DNA from: Candidatus Saccharimonadota bacterium
GTDB lineage: Bacteria > Patescibacteriota > Saccharimonadia > Saccharimonadales > UBA4665
Reading direction: 5' to 3'
Assembly (NCBI GenBank): GCA_013289705.1
Contig: JABCZM010000002.1
Span: forward strand, 111,098-175,097
Length of the DNA: 64,000 bases
The translations under genes and the position numbers were made by a program. Below are positions 1-7,184 of the stretch, piece by piece (within the stretch, counting starts at the first letter, position 1; the number at the start of each line of letters is the position of its first letter). The notes beneath the pieces were generated by a model. That model was not told where the DNA came from and did no database searches. It worked only from the letters and a program-made list of their open reading frames with translations.

Positions 1-308
1 CTTTCTTGTCTCTGGGCGCGTATGCCTCGCGAAAACCACGTGAACTACAGTATAGCTTGCAAGATGGTGGACTTTCTATCGGCGGTAAATATTTTCTGTA
101 CGATGAGTTTCGCTCATTTTCGATTGTCGACGATGGGGCACTCGCCAGTATTGTATTCAGCCCCATGAAACGCTTCGGTCAGTTACTAACCGTCTATTTT
201 GATCCTCGTGACGGCGACGCGATTATTGATTTATTGAGTGATCGGTTGCCTTTAGAAGATCGCCAGCACGATGCAGTAGAACGCCTCATGCGAAAAATCC
301 GCTTCTAA
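1..308 (+). CDS. C-terminal part of a hypothetical protein (cut by window edge)
   Basis: The frame is open to the left edge, so only the last ~100 residues are seen and the gene begins outside the window. The visible part alternates short hydrophobic and polar stretches (RELQYSLQDGGLSIGGKYF, FRSFSIVDDG, LLTVYFDPRDGDAIIDLL), which suggests a beta-rich PH-like fold. Such domains occur at the C-terminus of small membrane-associated proteins, but I cannot name the family. A TTG at position 6 could be called a start, but nothing supports it. The gene ends just before an inverted-repeat element. Confidence 0.6.
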   Translation, partial: FLSLGAYASRKPRELQYSLQDGGLSIGGKYFLYDEFRSFSIVDDGALASIVFSPMKRFGQLLTVYFDPRDGDAIIDLLSDRLPLEDRQHDAVERLMRKIRF

Positions 309-318
309 CCCGGAGGCG

Positions 319-436
319 ACCGCTGAATTTGGCACATTTTGGGCCGAAAATCTCCGCTTCTCACTCCACCGTACCTCTAGTACGCTTCCGTTCCGATGCT
401 CGCCTTTCATCCCAAACCGCACTCAAATTGAGTGGT
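319..436. repeat. Intergenic inverted-repeat element, copy A
   Basis: The ends at 319-331 and 424-436 pair at 12 of 13 positions, counting one G.T pair. The core (about 350-415) carries blocks such as AAATCTCCGCT, TCCACCGTACCTCT and GTACGC that are repeated almost unchanged in copy B at 6110-6231. The outer stem has a different sequence in the two copies but still pairs. A small inner hairpin (CGTAC / GTACG) sits at the centre. It fits a REP/MITE-like repeat or a structured RNA. Confidence 0.65.
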
Positions 437-454
437 CGTGGGCCCGTGGAACGG

Positions 455-487
455 AAAAAACGAGCCACCGGTGCTAAGGGTGGCTCG
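455..487 (-). terminator. Rho-independent terminator for the 44-aa gene
   Basis: The arms CGAGCCACC (461-469) and GGTGGCTCG (479-487) form a perfect 9-bp stem. On the minus strand the stem is followed directly by a run of six T (455-460). It lies 26 bases after the stop codon of the small minus-strand gene, as expected for its terminator. Confidence 0.85.
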
Positions 488-512
488 TTGGTTGGTGTAT
501 GGAATTGAAAAA

Positions 513-647
513 TTAAGAAGATCGGTCGTGGCGGCGTTCTTTGGTAAACAGTTTGTGCTCCATGCGGGCTATGAAGTCGCGGCGCTTAGTGCGATTGTCC
601 CACTTCTCATATTTGTCCATAATTTGCTGTGCGTTGTCTTCTGACAT
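513..647 (-). CDS. Small hypothetical protein, 44 aa
   Basis: This short minus-strand reading frame encodes a highly charged protein (starts MSEDNAQQIMDKYEKWDNR, then ARMEHKLFTKERRHDRSS). A strong ribosome-binding site (AAAGGGAGGG) sits just before the ATG and a good terminator follows the stop, so both ends have proper gene signals. The sequence is rich in Lys, Arg, Asp and Glu, with no membrane segment or cysteine, and could be a small helical cytoplasmic or nucleic-acid-binding protein. No family is recognised. It is divergent from the yihY-family gene. Confidence 0.7.
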   Translation of the reverse strand: MSEDNAQQIMDKYEKWDNRTKRRDFIARMEHKLFTKERRHDRSS

Positions 648-746
648 GCTACCCTCCCTTTAACTTGTTTAGGTACGGCCATTATCGTACTGAAGACTAA
701 AACAAGGCTGTAAACTTTCTTACATGATCGGTACAATGGAGCTAAT

Positions 747-1607
747 ATGAATTTTATTGAGCGATATTTACACAAGATTGATCGCTACCAACAAAAACAT
801 CCGGCCATTGCCTTTTCGCACGCCGTGGTCAAAAAATACAGTGAAGATCAGGGTGGCTATCAGGCGGCGCTCCTGACGTATTATGCCTTTTTATCTCTGT
901 TCCCACTGTTACTGGTCTTTACAACCATCGCCCAGTGGCTACTAGGAGCTGATTCGCATCTGCGGACGCGCGTTATTAACGGTGCAACTACCTATTTCCC
1001 AATCATCGGCAGTCAATTGCAGCACAATGTTCATGGCTTCAGCAAAACAGGTTTACCACTGTTAATTGGCCTACTCGTTTTATTGTATGGTGCGCGTGGC
1101 GTTGCCGACGCCTTTCGGCATATGGTAAATCACGTGTGGCGCGTGCCTATTACTGAACGAAGCGGCTTTTTCCCGGCACTTGGGCGAAGTTTTAGCATTG
1201 TGTTCCTGGGTGGCTTTGGTCTTATTAGTTCGGCAATCGTCGCCAGCTACGCCACGTCATCTGGTCGCGATTATGGCCTTAGGGCACTCTTTATCGCAAT
1301 TAGTGCAATTGTGCTGCTCGCTTCCTTCTTATTCGTGATCAAAATGGCACTCAATGGGCCGGCAAATATCCGCCAGATCTGGCTCGGCGCCACCATAGCC
1401 ACTGTTGGCTTGCTCATCTTACAGAGTCTAGGAGGCTATCTTATTACCCGCGAACTAAAGAACCTCAATAGTCTATACGGCACATTTGCCGTGGTACTTG
1501 GTCTGCTCTTTTGGCTCTATCTACAAACGCAGATAATCGTCTACGCCATAGAAATCGACACCGTCCGGACCCTAAAACTCTATCCCCGTAGCTTCCTTGG
1601 TAAGTGA
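747..1607 (+). CDS. YihY/BrkB-family integral membrane protein
   Basis: The 286-residue protein matches the YihY/virulence factor BrkB family (formerly mislabelled RNase BN). The hallmark segment AALLTYYAFLSLFPLLLVF lies near residues 39-57, and about six membrane segments follow. It ends in a short basic tail (LKLYPRSFLGK). The family is widespread, and its transport or lipid role is not settled. A -10-like TACAAT (732-737) ends 9 bases before the ATG and overlaps a GGAG, so the mRNA leader would be very short. It stands alone, followed by tRNA-Arg. Confidence 0.9.
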   Translation: MNFIERYLHKIDRYQQKHPAIAFSHAVVKKYSEDQGGYQAALLTYYAFLSLFPLLLVFTTIAQWLLGADSHLRTRVINGATTYFPIIGSQLQHNVHGFSKTGLPLLIGLLVLLYGARGVADAFRHMVNHVWRVPITERSGFFPALGRSFSIVFLGGFGLISSAIVASYATSSGRDYGLRALFIAISAIVLLASFLFVIKMALNGPANIRQIWLGATIATVGLLILQSLGGYLITRELKNLNSLYGTFAVVLGLLFWLYLQTQIIVYAIEIDTVRTLKLYPRSFLGK

Positions 1608-1857
1608 GTAGGGCTTCGTAAAATAGCAGATGTTGCCCCAAACTGTGCTACTTCAGGAAAGCCGTAACTGCTCACTGCCTCAAGAACAGAGATGATAGTT
1701 GGCTTGCAAAGTCACGACCGAAAACTGCCTAATCTGTTGAGCCGTTGGCCAATCTATACTTATTACGGAAATCCCTCTGGCGTTTCTCGTGGTAATATGC
1801 TAAGATTACCCCTGTTGCATTTTCGATTTACCACTGGTAGGGGGAAAGAGCAGCCTT

Positions 1858-1934
1858 GTACCCGTAGCTCAGCTGGATAGAGCGTCGGCTTGCGGAGCCG
1901 AAGGTCGTAGGTTCGAATCCTGTCGGGTACACCA
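1858..1934 (+). tRNA. tRNA-Arg (anticodon GCG)
   Basis: The cloverleaf is complete: acceptor stem GTACCCG/CGGGTAC, anticodon stem TCGGC/GCCGA with loop TTGCGGA, T arm with TTCGAAT, and an encoded CCA end. The anticodon at 1892-1894 is GCG, which reads CGC and, by wobble, CGU. Most bacteria read these codons with tRNA-Arg ACG edited to ICG by TadA, so GCG is notable. Confidence 0.95.
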
Positions 1935-2054
1935 TTTTTGCAAAAATCGGCAAACAGTCACCAGCAACCCCTGTAGATCGCCAAAGGTCGCAGTCCTAAC
2001 ACCAGAGAACTGCTGTATGAAGTACTGACGATCCTCAGAGATATGCTGGAACCA

Positions 2055-2088
2055 GACGGCTGGCTCATAACTGAGCCGGCCGTCTTTT
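2055..2088. terminator. Terminator-like hairpin downstream of tRNA-Arg
   Basis: Arms at 2055-2066 and 2073-2084 pair over 12 bp with one G.T pair and a 6-base loop, followed by TTTT (2085-2088). It lies about 120 bases after the tRNA-Arg gene. I see no convincing gene in 1935-2054. Confidence 0.7.
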
Positions 2089-2163
2089 AGTTGGAAGTCA
2101 CTTTCGAGTGTAAGAACTTTTGATTTTTATAATTACAACTAACAGATTAAACAGATGCAATAT

Positions 2164-2202
2164 CCAGTAGGTTACGTATTTGCATAAAACGTAACCTACT
2201 GG
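2164..2202. repeat. Perfect 14-bp inverted repeat with 11-bp spacer
   Basis: CCAGTAGGTTACGT (2164-2177) is repeated exactly in inverted orientation at 2189-2202, around the AT-rich spacer ATTTGCATAAA. No T-run follows, so it is a poor terminator. It lies about 58 bases before the antitoxin start and outside the predicted promoter. It could be a regulator site or a site for a site-specific recombinase. Confidence 0.8.
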
Positions 2203-2223
2203 TAGAGTAAGGCTCTGTAAAAG

Positions 2224-2253
2224 TTGGACTTTTGCTTTTTAAAGTAGTAACAT
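2224..2253 (+). promoter_or_regulatory. Promoter of the PIN toxin-antitoxin operon
   Basis: TTGGAC (2224-2229) and TAACAT (2248-2253) are 18 bases apart. The -10 ends 6 bases before the ATG at 2260, which predicts a leaderless transcript. Confidence 0.5.
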
Positions 2254-2259
2254 TTAAGT

Positions 2260-2526
2260 ATGAAAACAGTTACCGCAAAAGATTTCCAGCTTAACCAGTC
2301 GAAAATGATGAAAGAGGTAGCCAAAGGCACCATCTACCAAGTAACGTATCATGGCAAACCATGGGTTGAGCTGCATCCTGGTTCAATGCAGTCCGGCCCC
2401 CGCCTAGGGTCAGTTGAAGCGTTTCGTGAATCATTGCGAACGGAGCTAGCCAGTACTCAGCTCTCTTCGGAGCCTGATTATAAAGCCCTGCGTCGACAAC
2501 ATATTTCTAAAAAATATTCAGAGTAG
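2260..2526 (+). CDS. Phd/YefM-type antitoxin
   Basis: The 88-residue protein starts MKTVTAKDFQLNQSKMMKEV, the form of Phd/YefM-fold antitoxins that bind their own promoter and cap the partner toxin with a C-terminal tail. The C-terminal half (from about residue 45) is charged, as expected for the toxin-binding segment. The PIN toxin gene follows after 15 bases, so the two are co-transcribed. The closely similar pair at 27387-28076 has the same order. Expected role: neutralise the PIN RNase and repress the operon. Confidence 0.85.
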   Translation: MKTVTAKDFQLNQSKMMKEVAKGTIYQVTYHGKPWVELHPGSMQSGPRLGSVEAFRESLRTELASTQLSSEPDYKALRRQHISKKYSE

Positions 2527-2541
2527 GACACGGGCAGATAC

Positions 2542-2922
2542 ATGAAGAAAATCTACCTGGATGCTAACGTATTACTTGAGATACTCTTTCACCGTGCTCG
2601 TTATGATAAAGTGGTAGATTTACTCGATACCATGCGTGATGTTCAATTTTGCGTGTCGGTATTGAGCATTGATTTAGTTATGTATTTTGTAGAAATCGAG
2701 AAGCAGTCAAAAGACAAAGCTTGGGAATTCCTCAGCAACTATCAAACACTGGACATGACAATAGATGACGCTGAATGGGCGCACGATAATGACCGGGGTG
2801 ATTTTGAAGATGCATTACAGGTTAGTTGTGCACGACGTAACGATTGCGTCGTAATGATAACACTCGACCAAGGCCTAGGAAAAATGTATGGCAACTTCCT
2901 AACCGTTCAGACCATTCGGTAG
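2542..2922 (+). CDS. PIN-domain toxin (VapC-like ribonuclease)
   Basis: The 126-residue PIN domain begins KKIYLDANVLLEILF, with the first catalytic Asp in DANV. A second acidic cluster is GDFEDALQ near residues 93-100, and a last Asp is in ITLDQ near residue 113. PIN toxins cleave tRNA or rRNA in a metal-dependent way. It follows the antitoxin gene in the same operon. It belongs to the same subfamily as the PIN protein at 27699-28076, which shares the DANV..LEI and DFED signatures. Confidence 0.88.
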   Translation: MKKIYLDANVLLEILFHRARYDKVVDLLDTMRDVQFCVSVLSIDLVMYFVEIEKQSKDKAWEFLSNYQTLDMTIDDAEWAHDNDRGDFEDALQVSCARRNDCVVMITLDQGLGKMYGNFLTVQTIR

Positions 2923-2984
2923 TCTCGTAGCACTAGAATCATTCTGAATCGGATACAATAAATCCGCTCTGCTATGATTAGGGT

Positions 2985-3740
2985 ATGCTTAAATACCTCT
3001 TGATTTTGCCACTACTGGTTGTTCTGTTTGTATTGCTAGTCGGGGCTGAGGTGCTAATTGCCAAAGGTGGCCCGAAGCTGGAATTTACGAATCCTCCATC
3101 GGTACCAGCCAAGCTTGGGGCGGGTACTCCCCTTACCTACGTTGTTATGGGCGATAGCACCGCTGCCGGTGAGGGTGCTAGCAGCTATAAAACTGGCATT
3201 GCCGACACCACGGCCCGTTATTTGGCAAGGAACCATACGGTGACCTATGTAAACGTGGCAATTTCGGGTGCCCGCACTCACGATGTTTTGGCCACGCAAG
3301 TTCAAAAGGCCGTGAGCTACAAGCCAGACGTTGTATTGCTAGCAATCGGCGCTAATGACGTTACGCACGTAACCTCCAGCGGCAGTGTAAAGAAATCCGC
3401 GCAACAGATTATAAACCAGCTAATCGCCGCAAACTGCAACGTTAAAATCGTATTAACTGGCTCACCGGACATGGGGGCAGTCCCCCGCTTACTACAGCCC
3501 CTGAGGTGGCTTGCTGGCGCTAAGACCAACAGTCTGAATGCAACTTTTGGCGAGCTGGTGCGCGACAACAAACTTACCTTCGCGCCGATTGCCGCCAAAA
3601 CTGGTTCCCAGTTCCGGCAAAACCACGCATTGTTTGCGGCCGACCACTTTCATCCAAATGACCAAGGTTATGCTACCTGGATGCCCGTACTAGAACCTGC
3701 TCTTGATGCAGCCCTCGAAAATCAGCCAACGCATTGCTAA
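2985..3740 (+). CDS. SGNH/GDSL-family hydrolase, membrane-anchored
   Basis: The 251-residue protein has an N-terminal hydrophobic segment (residues 3-22), so it is probably an exported or anchored hydrolase. The SGNH blocks are visible: the nucleophile motif GDST at residues 56-59, IGAND near residues 121-125, and the C-terminal Asp/His block DHFHPND. These families deacylate lipids, sugars or peptidoglycan, and the substrate cannot be told from the sequence. A -10-like TATGAT (2973-2978) ends 6 bases before the ATG. The tRNA-Ser gene follows. Confidence 0.88.
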   Translation: MLKYLLILPLLVVLFVLLVGAEVLIAKGGPKLEFTNPPSVPAKLGAGTPLTYVVMGDSTAAGEGASSYKTGIADTTARYLARNHTVTYVNVAISGARTHDVLATQVQKAVSYKPDVVLLAIGANDVTHVTSSGSVKKSAQQIINQLIAANCNVKIVLTGSPDMGAVPRLLQPLRWLAGAKTNSLNATFGELVRDNKLTFAPIAAKTGSQFRQNHALFAADHFHPNDQGYATWMPVLEPALDAALENQPTHC

Positions 3741-3795
3741 CTTTACCTCAATAGCTTGGTAAAATAACAGATCAGGCAGTACAATAGCATCACGT

Positions 3796-3885
<90 letters not shown>

Positions 3886-3901
3886 AGTGATCGACGTTTG
3901 T

Positions 3902-3938
3902 AACCCTCGGCATGAGTTGACCTGCCGGGGGTTCTTTT
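3902..3938 (+). terminator. Rho-independent terminator after tRNA-Ser
   Basis: AACCCTCGGCA (3902-3912) pairs with TGCCGGGGGTT (3923-3933) over 11 bp with one G.T pair, followed by CTTTTG. It lies 17 bases after the tRNA-Ser end. Confidence 0.85.
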
Positions 3939-4063
3939 GTTGTTGCGCGGGGTGTGCTGCTCGTGGGCTATGACTGCCGCCACGACGGGTGTCGGAGCGG
4001 ACGCTCAGTAACTAAAGAATAGCGGAGCCGTGCAGCTGCGCAGACGAGACGTTTGAAAGGCTC

Positions 4064-4093
4064 TTTACAAATTATCGGGTTATTCTGTATAGT
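4064..4093 (+). promoter_or_regulatory. Promoter of the AAA/DUF4143 gene
   Basis: TTTACA (4064-4069) and TATAGT (4088-4093) are 18 bases apart, and the -10 ends 6 bases before the ATG at 4100. No gene is seen between the tRNA-Ser terminator and this promoter. Confidence 0.6.
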
Positions 4094-4099
4094 ATAGTT

Positions 4100-5266
4100 A
4101 TGTATATATCTAGAGACATCGAGAACCAGATTAAAGACCTACTCGCAGATAATAAAGTCATCATCTTGCTCGGTGCTAGGCAGGTGGGTAAAACCACCCT
4201 GCTTGAGCCGTTCGTGAAGGACCGTAATCTACTGCTCAACTGCGACATAACGATAGATAAGACTCGTTTAGCCGCTGCGAGTACGCTAGCACCCAATGAA
4301 GCTATGCAATTTCTCGGTAATCCACCGCTTCTTGTCATTGATGAGGCGCAGGGATTTCCAGAGATTGGTCGGATTGTGAAAGGCTGGTACGATGCACGCG
4401 TAGCTACCAAAATCGTGCTGCTTGGCTCGTCGAGTCTTGATCTGCTTGATGCTACAGCAGAACCGCTAACGGGCAGAAATGAAAAACAGTACCTAACACC
4501 GCTATTATTTTCAGAGATACTGAAAAGCCAGGCGTGGTACTCCCCGCAAATAACCCCTGCGATGCTAAAAGATCAGTTTAGTGATCAAATCCAGACGTTA
4601 CTGCTACAACAAATGGTATACGGATCATATCCGGCTACTGTTACGGCCGACGACAAGGAGAAGTATGTACTAAACTTAGCCTCTGATTACTTGCTCCGTG
4701 ACGTTTTACAGGGTGGACTTGTGAGATCACCAGAACCAGTCAAGCGACTACTGGAGCTACTCGCACACCAAGCGGGCGGCGAAGTAAGGGTTGACGAGTT
4801 GCAGAGGATGTTGCAGATATCGCGGCCAACAATTGAGAGCTACCTTGATTTACTGGAGCGTTCCTACGTTATTTTCCGTGTTCGAGCGTATAGTACCAAC
4901 CAGCGCAAAGAGATAGCCAAAAGTAGCAAAGTTTTCTTCTGGGATACTGGCATCCGTAACGCGCTGCTCAAAGAGTTCTCCATGTCGCCATTGCGTAGTG
5001 ACGTTGGTTCTTTATTTGAAAATTGGGCAATTGCTGAGGTCGCTAAACGTAACCTCATGGCCGGAAACAGGGATACCCTATACTTCTGGCGCAAAACAGA
5101 GGGCAGCGAAGTTGATCTGATAGTCAAGGGAAAGGATACCTTTAGGGCTTACGAGTTTAAGTGGTCGAAGCCAAGTGCCACGGCTGGCTCAAAGAGCTTT
5201 ACGAACACGTATGGGATCCCAGTTGAGATCATCACCAGAGACACAATAACGGATCTACTCTTATAG
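4100..5266 (+). CDS. AAA-family ATPase with C-terminal DUF4143 domain
   Basis: The 388-residue protein has the two-domain layout of the AAA_14/DUF4143 family. A P-loop ATPase comes first, with Walker A GARQVGKTT at residues 25-33, Walker B LLVIDEAQ at 77-84 and a sensor-like LLGSSSLDLL. A winged-helix and nuclease-like DUF4143 region follows, ending in YFWRKTEGSEVDLIV with the acidic/Lys pattern (EVDLIV, YEFKWSK) of restriction-endonuclease-like folds. The function of the family is unproven; it is common and mobile in bacteria and archaea. It is a single gene with a leaderless-type promoter. Confidence 0.88.
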   Translation: MYISRDIENQIKDLLADNKVIILLGARQVGKTTLLEPFVKDRNLLLNCDITIDKTRLAAASTLAPNEAMQFLGNPPLLVIDEAQGFPEIGRIVKGWYDARVATKIVLLGSSSLDLLDATAEPLTGRNEKQYLTPLLFSEILKSQAWYSPQITPAMLKDQFSDQIQTLLLQQMVYGSYPATVTADDKEKYVLNLASDYLLRDVLQGGLVRSPEPVKRLLELLAHQAGGEVRVDELQRMLQISRPTIESYLDLLERSYVIFRVRAYSTNQRKEIAKSSKVFFWDTGIRNALLKEFSMSPLRSDVGSLFENWAIAEVAKRNLMAGNRDTLYFWRKTEGSEVDLIVKGKDTFRAYEFKWSKPSATAGSKSFTNTYGIPVEIITRDTITDLLL

Positions 5267-5484
5267 CAGACAGGGAGAGAAACCTTGCTACGGACTAAAT
5301 TTAAACGGCACCCTTAGGTTTCACCTTATCCGAACCACCGTGCTTTGCGCCGCACCCCCCTTCTCTCTTTATGATATTTCATGGTCCTTGCTGTTTTATT
5401 ATCATAAGTATACCTGCTTCGATGAATTACCTATCCCCTGTCGTTTGGCGTAGTATCCCCCGAAGCGTAAACTATAGGCAGACC

Positions 5485-5898
5485 ATGAAAGACAGTATTT
5501 TTACCAAGATTATTAAGGGTGAAATCCCCTGCCACAAAATCTACGAAGACGATAAAACCTTCGCCTTTCTTGATATATATCCTCTCATGCCTGGCCACGT
5601 ACTGGTTGTTTCCAAATTACAGATTGACCAAGTAGATGATTTGCCCGAGGCGGACTACCAGGCCATCTTCAAAACCGTCCAGAAGGTTGCCAAGCGGGTG
5701 AAGGAAGTGTTTGGCACGAGTCGTGCAATCATACAAGTATTGGGATATGATGTCCCCCACGCTCACGTGCACGTAATCCCTTCTGATGCTAGCAAGCCAT
5801 TCTTCGAAGCCATCGCCGCTCATCTGCAGCACGACAGAATGGATGCCGAGCCCGATCACGTTGCGCTAGCCAAAATTGCCCAGCAACTCGCCTTCTAG
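5485..5898 (+). CDS. HIT-family nucleotide hydrolase/transferase
   Basis: The 137-residue protein starts MKDSIFTKIIKGEIPCHKIY, as do most bacterial HIT (Hint-like) proteins, and carries the HxHxH active site in PHAHVHVIP (His 92, 94, 96). These enzymes hydrolyse AMP-lysine, adenosine phosphoramidates and related compounds. I chose the ATG at 5485 because the 38 extra codons of the longer open frame (from 5371) do not resemble the family. The 217-base gap before the gene holds no other feature I can support. Confidence 0.9.
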   Translation: MKDSIFTKIIKGEIPCHKIYEDDKTFAFLDIYPLMPGHVLVVSKLQIDQVDDLPEADYQAIFKTVQKVAKRVKEVFGTSRAIIQVLGYDVPHAHVHVIPSDASKPFFEAIAAHLQHDRMDAEPDHVALAKIAQQLAF

Positions 5899-5927
5899 TT
5901 TGTGCTCTAAACTGTTACACTGAGCTT

Positions 5928-6110
5928 ATGTCTAATGGATTAGTTGCTTTGTTTTTTGGTGTCGGTGTCGGTGGCTGGGCTTACTCTCAGCTTGCGAGAC
6001 GTAATGGTAATGCTAGCCCTGCTAGTAATGCTATGGCTGCTGCGGGGGCTGGTTTTATTGCCGCAATCTTTATCTTTACCTTCTTCAGATTCGTTCTTCA
6101 TTTCAAGTAG
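5928..6110 (+). CDS. Small membrane protein, 60 aa
   Basis: The protein has two hydrophobic segments (residues 4-20 and 36-57) separated by a short polar loop (ARRNGNASPASNA). This predicts a helical hairpin in the membrane. A -10-like TACACT (5916-5921) ends 6 bases before the ATG. The stop codon touches the left end of inverted-repeat copy B. No family is recognised. Confidence 0.6.
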   Translation: MSNGLVALFFGVGVGGWAYSQLARRNGNASPASNAMAAAGAGFIAAIFIFTFFRFVLHFK

Positions 6111-6231
6111 GGCTTCCGAAAAGCAGCACATTTCGGGCGTAAATCTCCGCTCCTCATTCCACCGTACCTCTGGTACGCCTCCATTCCGGTGCTCGCTTTC
6201 CATCCCAAAATGCACCATTTTTCGGAAGCCC
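6110..6231. repeat. Intergenic inverted-repeat element, copy B
   Basis: The ends GGGCTTCCGAAAA (6110-6122) and TTTTCGGAAGCCC (6219-6231) are perfect inverted repeats. Inside, partial pairing continues (GCACATTTCGGG with CCCAAAATGCAC). The centre has a 6-bp hairpin, CGTACC-TCT-GGTACG. The core blocks match copy A at 319-436, while the outer stems do not match each other in sequence. Confidence 0.7.
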
Positions 6232-6299
6232 CGAAGCCCCAGGTAGCTGTTTCGTACTATTCGCTTTCCTAGTTTGGGTTGAACTGGTACTATATGGCT

Positions 6300-7139
6300 A
6301 TGGATGAGAAGGGGTTGGGTCGGCATTTACAGGCTGCGCGGCGGTCGGCAGGTCTCACGCAGCAGGATTTATGCCATAAGGCAGGTTTAAGCTATTCAAC
6401 GCTTACCAAAATTGAGCGTGGCGCCATTAGGGCACCATCTATTTTCACGATTCAGAGCATTGCTGAGGCACTTGGTGTGACCTTAGATGAATTACTCGGC
6501 GGTGCAATCACCCGTCACGCCGTAAAAGGTGTTTCCAGAGGCGGTGTGCGCTTTGTGTACTTCGATATGAACGATGTGTTGATCCGCTTTTATGCATCTG
6601 GTCTTACACAGTTGGCCCGCGACAGTGGTCAGCCAATCGATGTTGTCGAATCGGTCTACATGCAGTACGACAGCCAGGCTTGCCGTGGCGACATCACCCT
6701 AGACCAGCTAAATACCGTCTGGGCCGAGCGTTTAGGCATTATGGTTGACTGGAAAAAGTACTATCTTGAAGCAGTCGACAAAATGCCCGGCATCGATGAG
6801 TTGGTCAAATGGACAGCTGAACGCTATCACTGCGGTATTATGTCTAATACTATGCCTGGTTTTATTGCTGCCCTGCGCGAGCAATCGCTGCTCCCAGCGG
6901 TCAATTACGATGCAATTATCGACTCATCAGTAGTTCACGCCCTCAAGCCAGAGCTAAAAATGTTCGAGATTGCCGTCGCCAAAACTGGTCTGCAACCATC
7001 GGAAGTTCTCCTGATAGACAACGATCGCTCGAATCTAGTTGCCGCCGAAGCCGCCGGCTGGCGCACTATCTGGTTCGATAATTACCAGCCCAACACCTCA
7101 ATCGAAAGCATCCGTACCGCTCTTGAACCCGCCAAATAG
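6300..7139 (+). CDS. XRE-type HTH fused to a HAD-like hydrolase
   Basis: Residues 1-70 form a Cro/C1-type helix-turn-helix (AGLTQQDLCHKAGLSYSTLTKIERG). A short linker leads into a HAD-like domain with FDMNDVLI (first motif), MSNTMPGF (motif II, Ser/Asn), ALKPELKMF (motif III Lys) and LLIDNDRSN (motif IV). The second Asp of the usual DxD motif is Asn, so phosphatase activity is uncertain. The fusion suggests a regulator that senses or processes a phosphorylated or halo-acid-like metabolite. I chose ATG 6300 because TACTAT (6288-6293) ends 6 bases before it. ATG 6294 and TTG 6279 are alternatives. Confidence 0.85.
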   Translation: MDEKGLGRHLQAARRSAGLTQQDLCHKAGLSYSTLTKIERGAIRAPSIFTIQSIAEALGVTLDELLGGAITRHAVKGVSRGGVRFVYFDMNDVLIRFYASGLTQLARDSGQPIDVVESVYMQYDSQACRGDITLDQLNTVWAERLGIMVDWKKYYLEAVDKMPGIDELVKWTAERYHCGIMSNTMPGFIAALREQSLLPAVNYDAIIDSSVVHALKPELKMFEIAVAKTGLQPSEVLLIDNDRSNLVAAEAAGWRTIWFDNYQPNTSIESIRTALEPAK

Positions 7140-7184
7140 CCCAAAGGTAACTAGCCGGTTCCCGCTAGCGGGAAAGCAGCTAAA

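Noticed and set aside
432..644. 70-codon plus-strand open frame
   Set aside because: It runs through the terminator hairpin at 461-487 and over the 44-aa minus-strand gene, which has proper start and stop signals.
1608..1857. Further copy of the inverted-repeat element after the YihY-family gene
   Set aside because: GGGCTTCG and AAAGCC blocks pair only weakly and the conserved core blocks are missing.
5371..5484. N-terminal extension of the HIT protein
   Set aside because: The 38 extra residues do not fit the family, and the normal HIT start MKDSIFTKII is at 5485.
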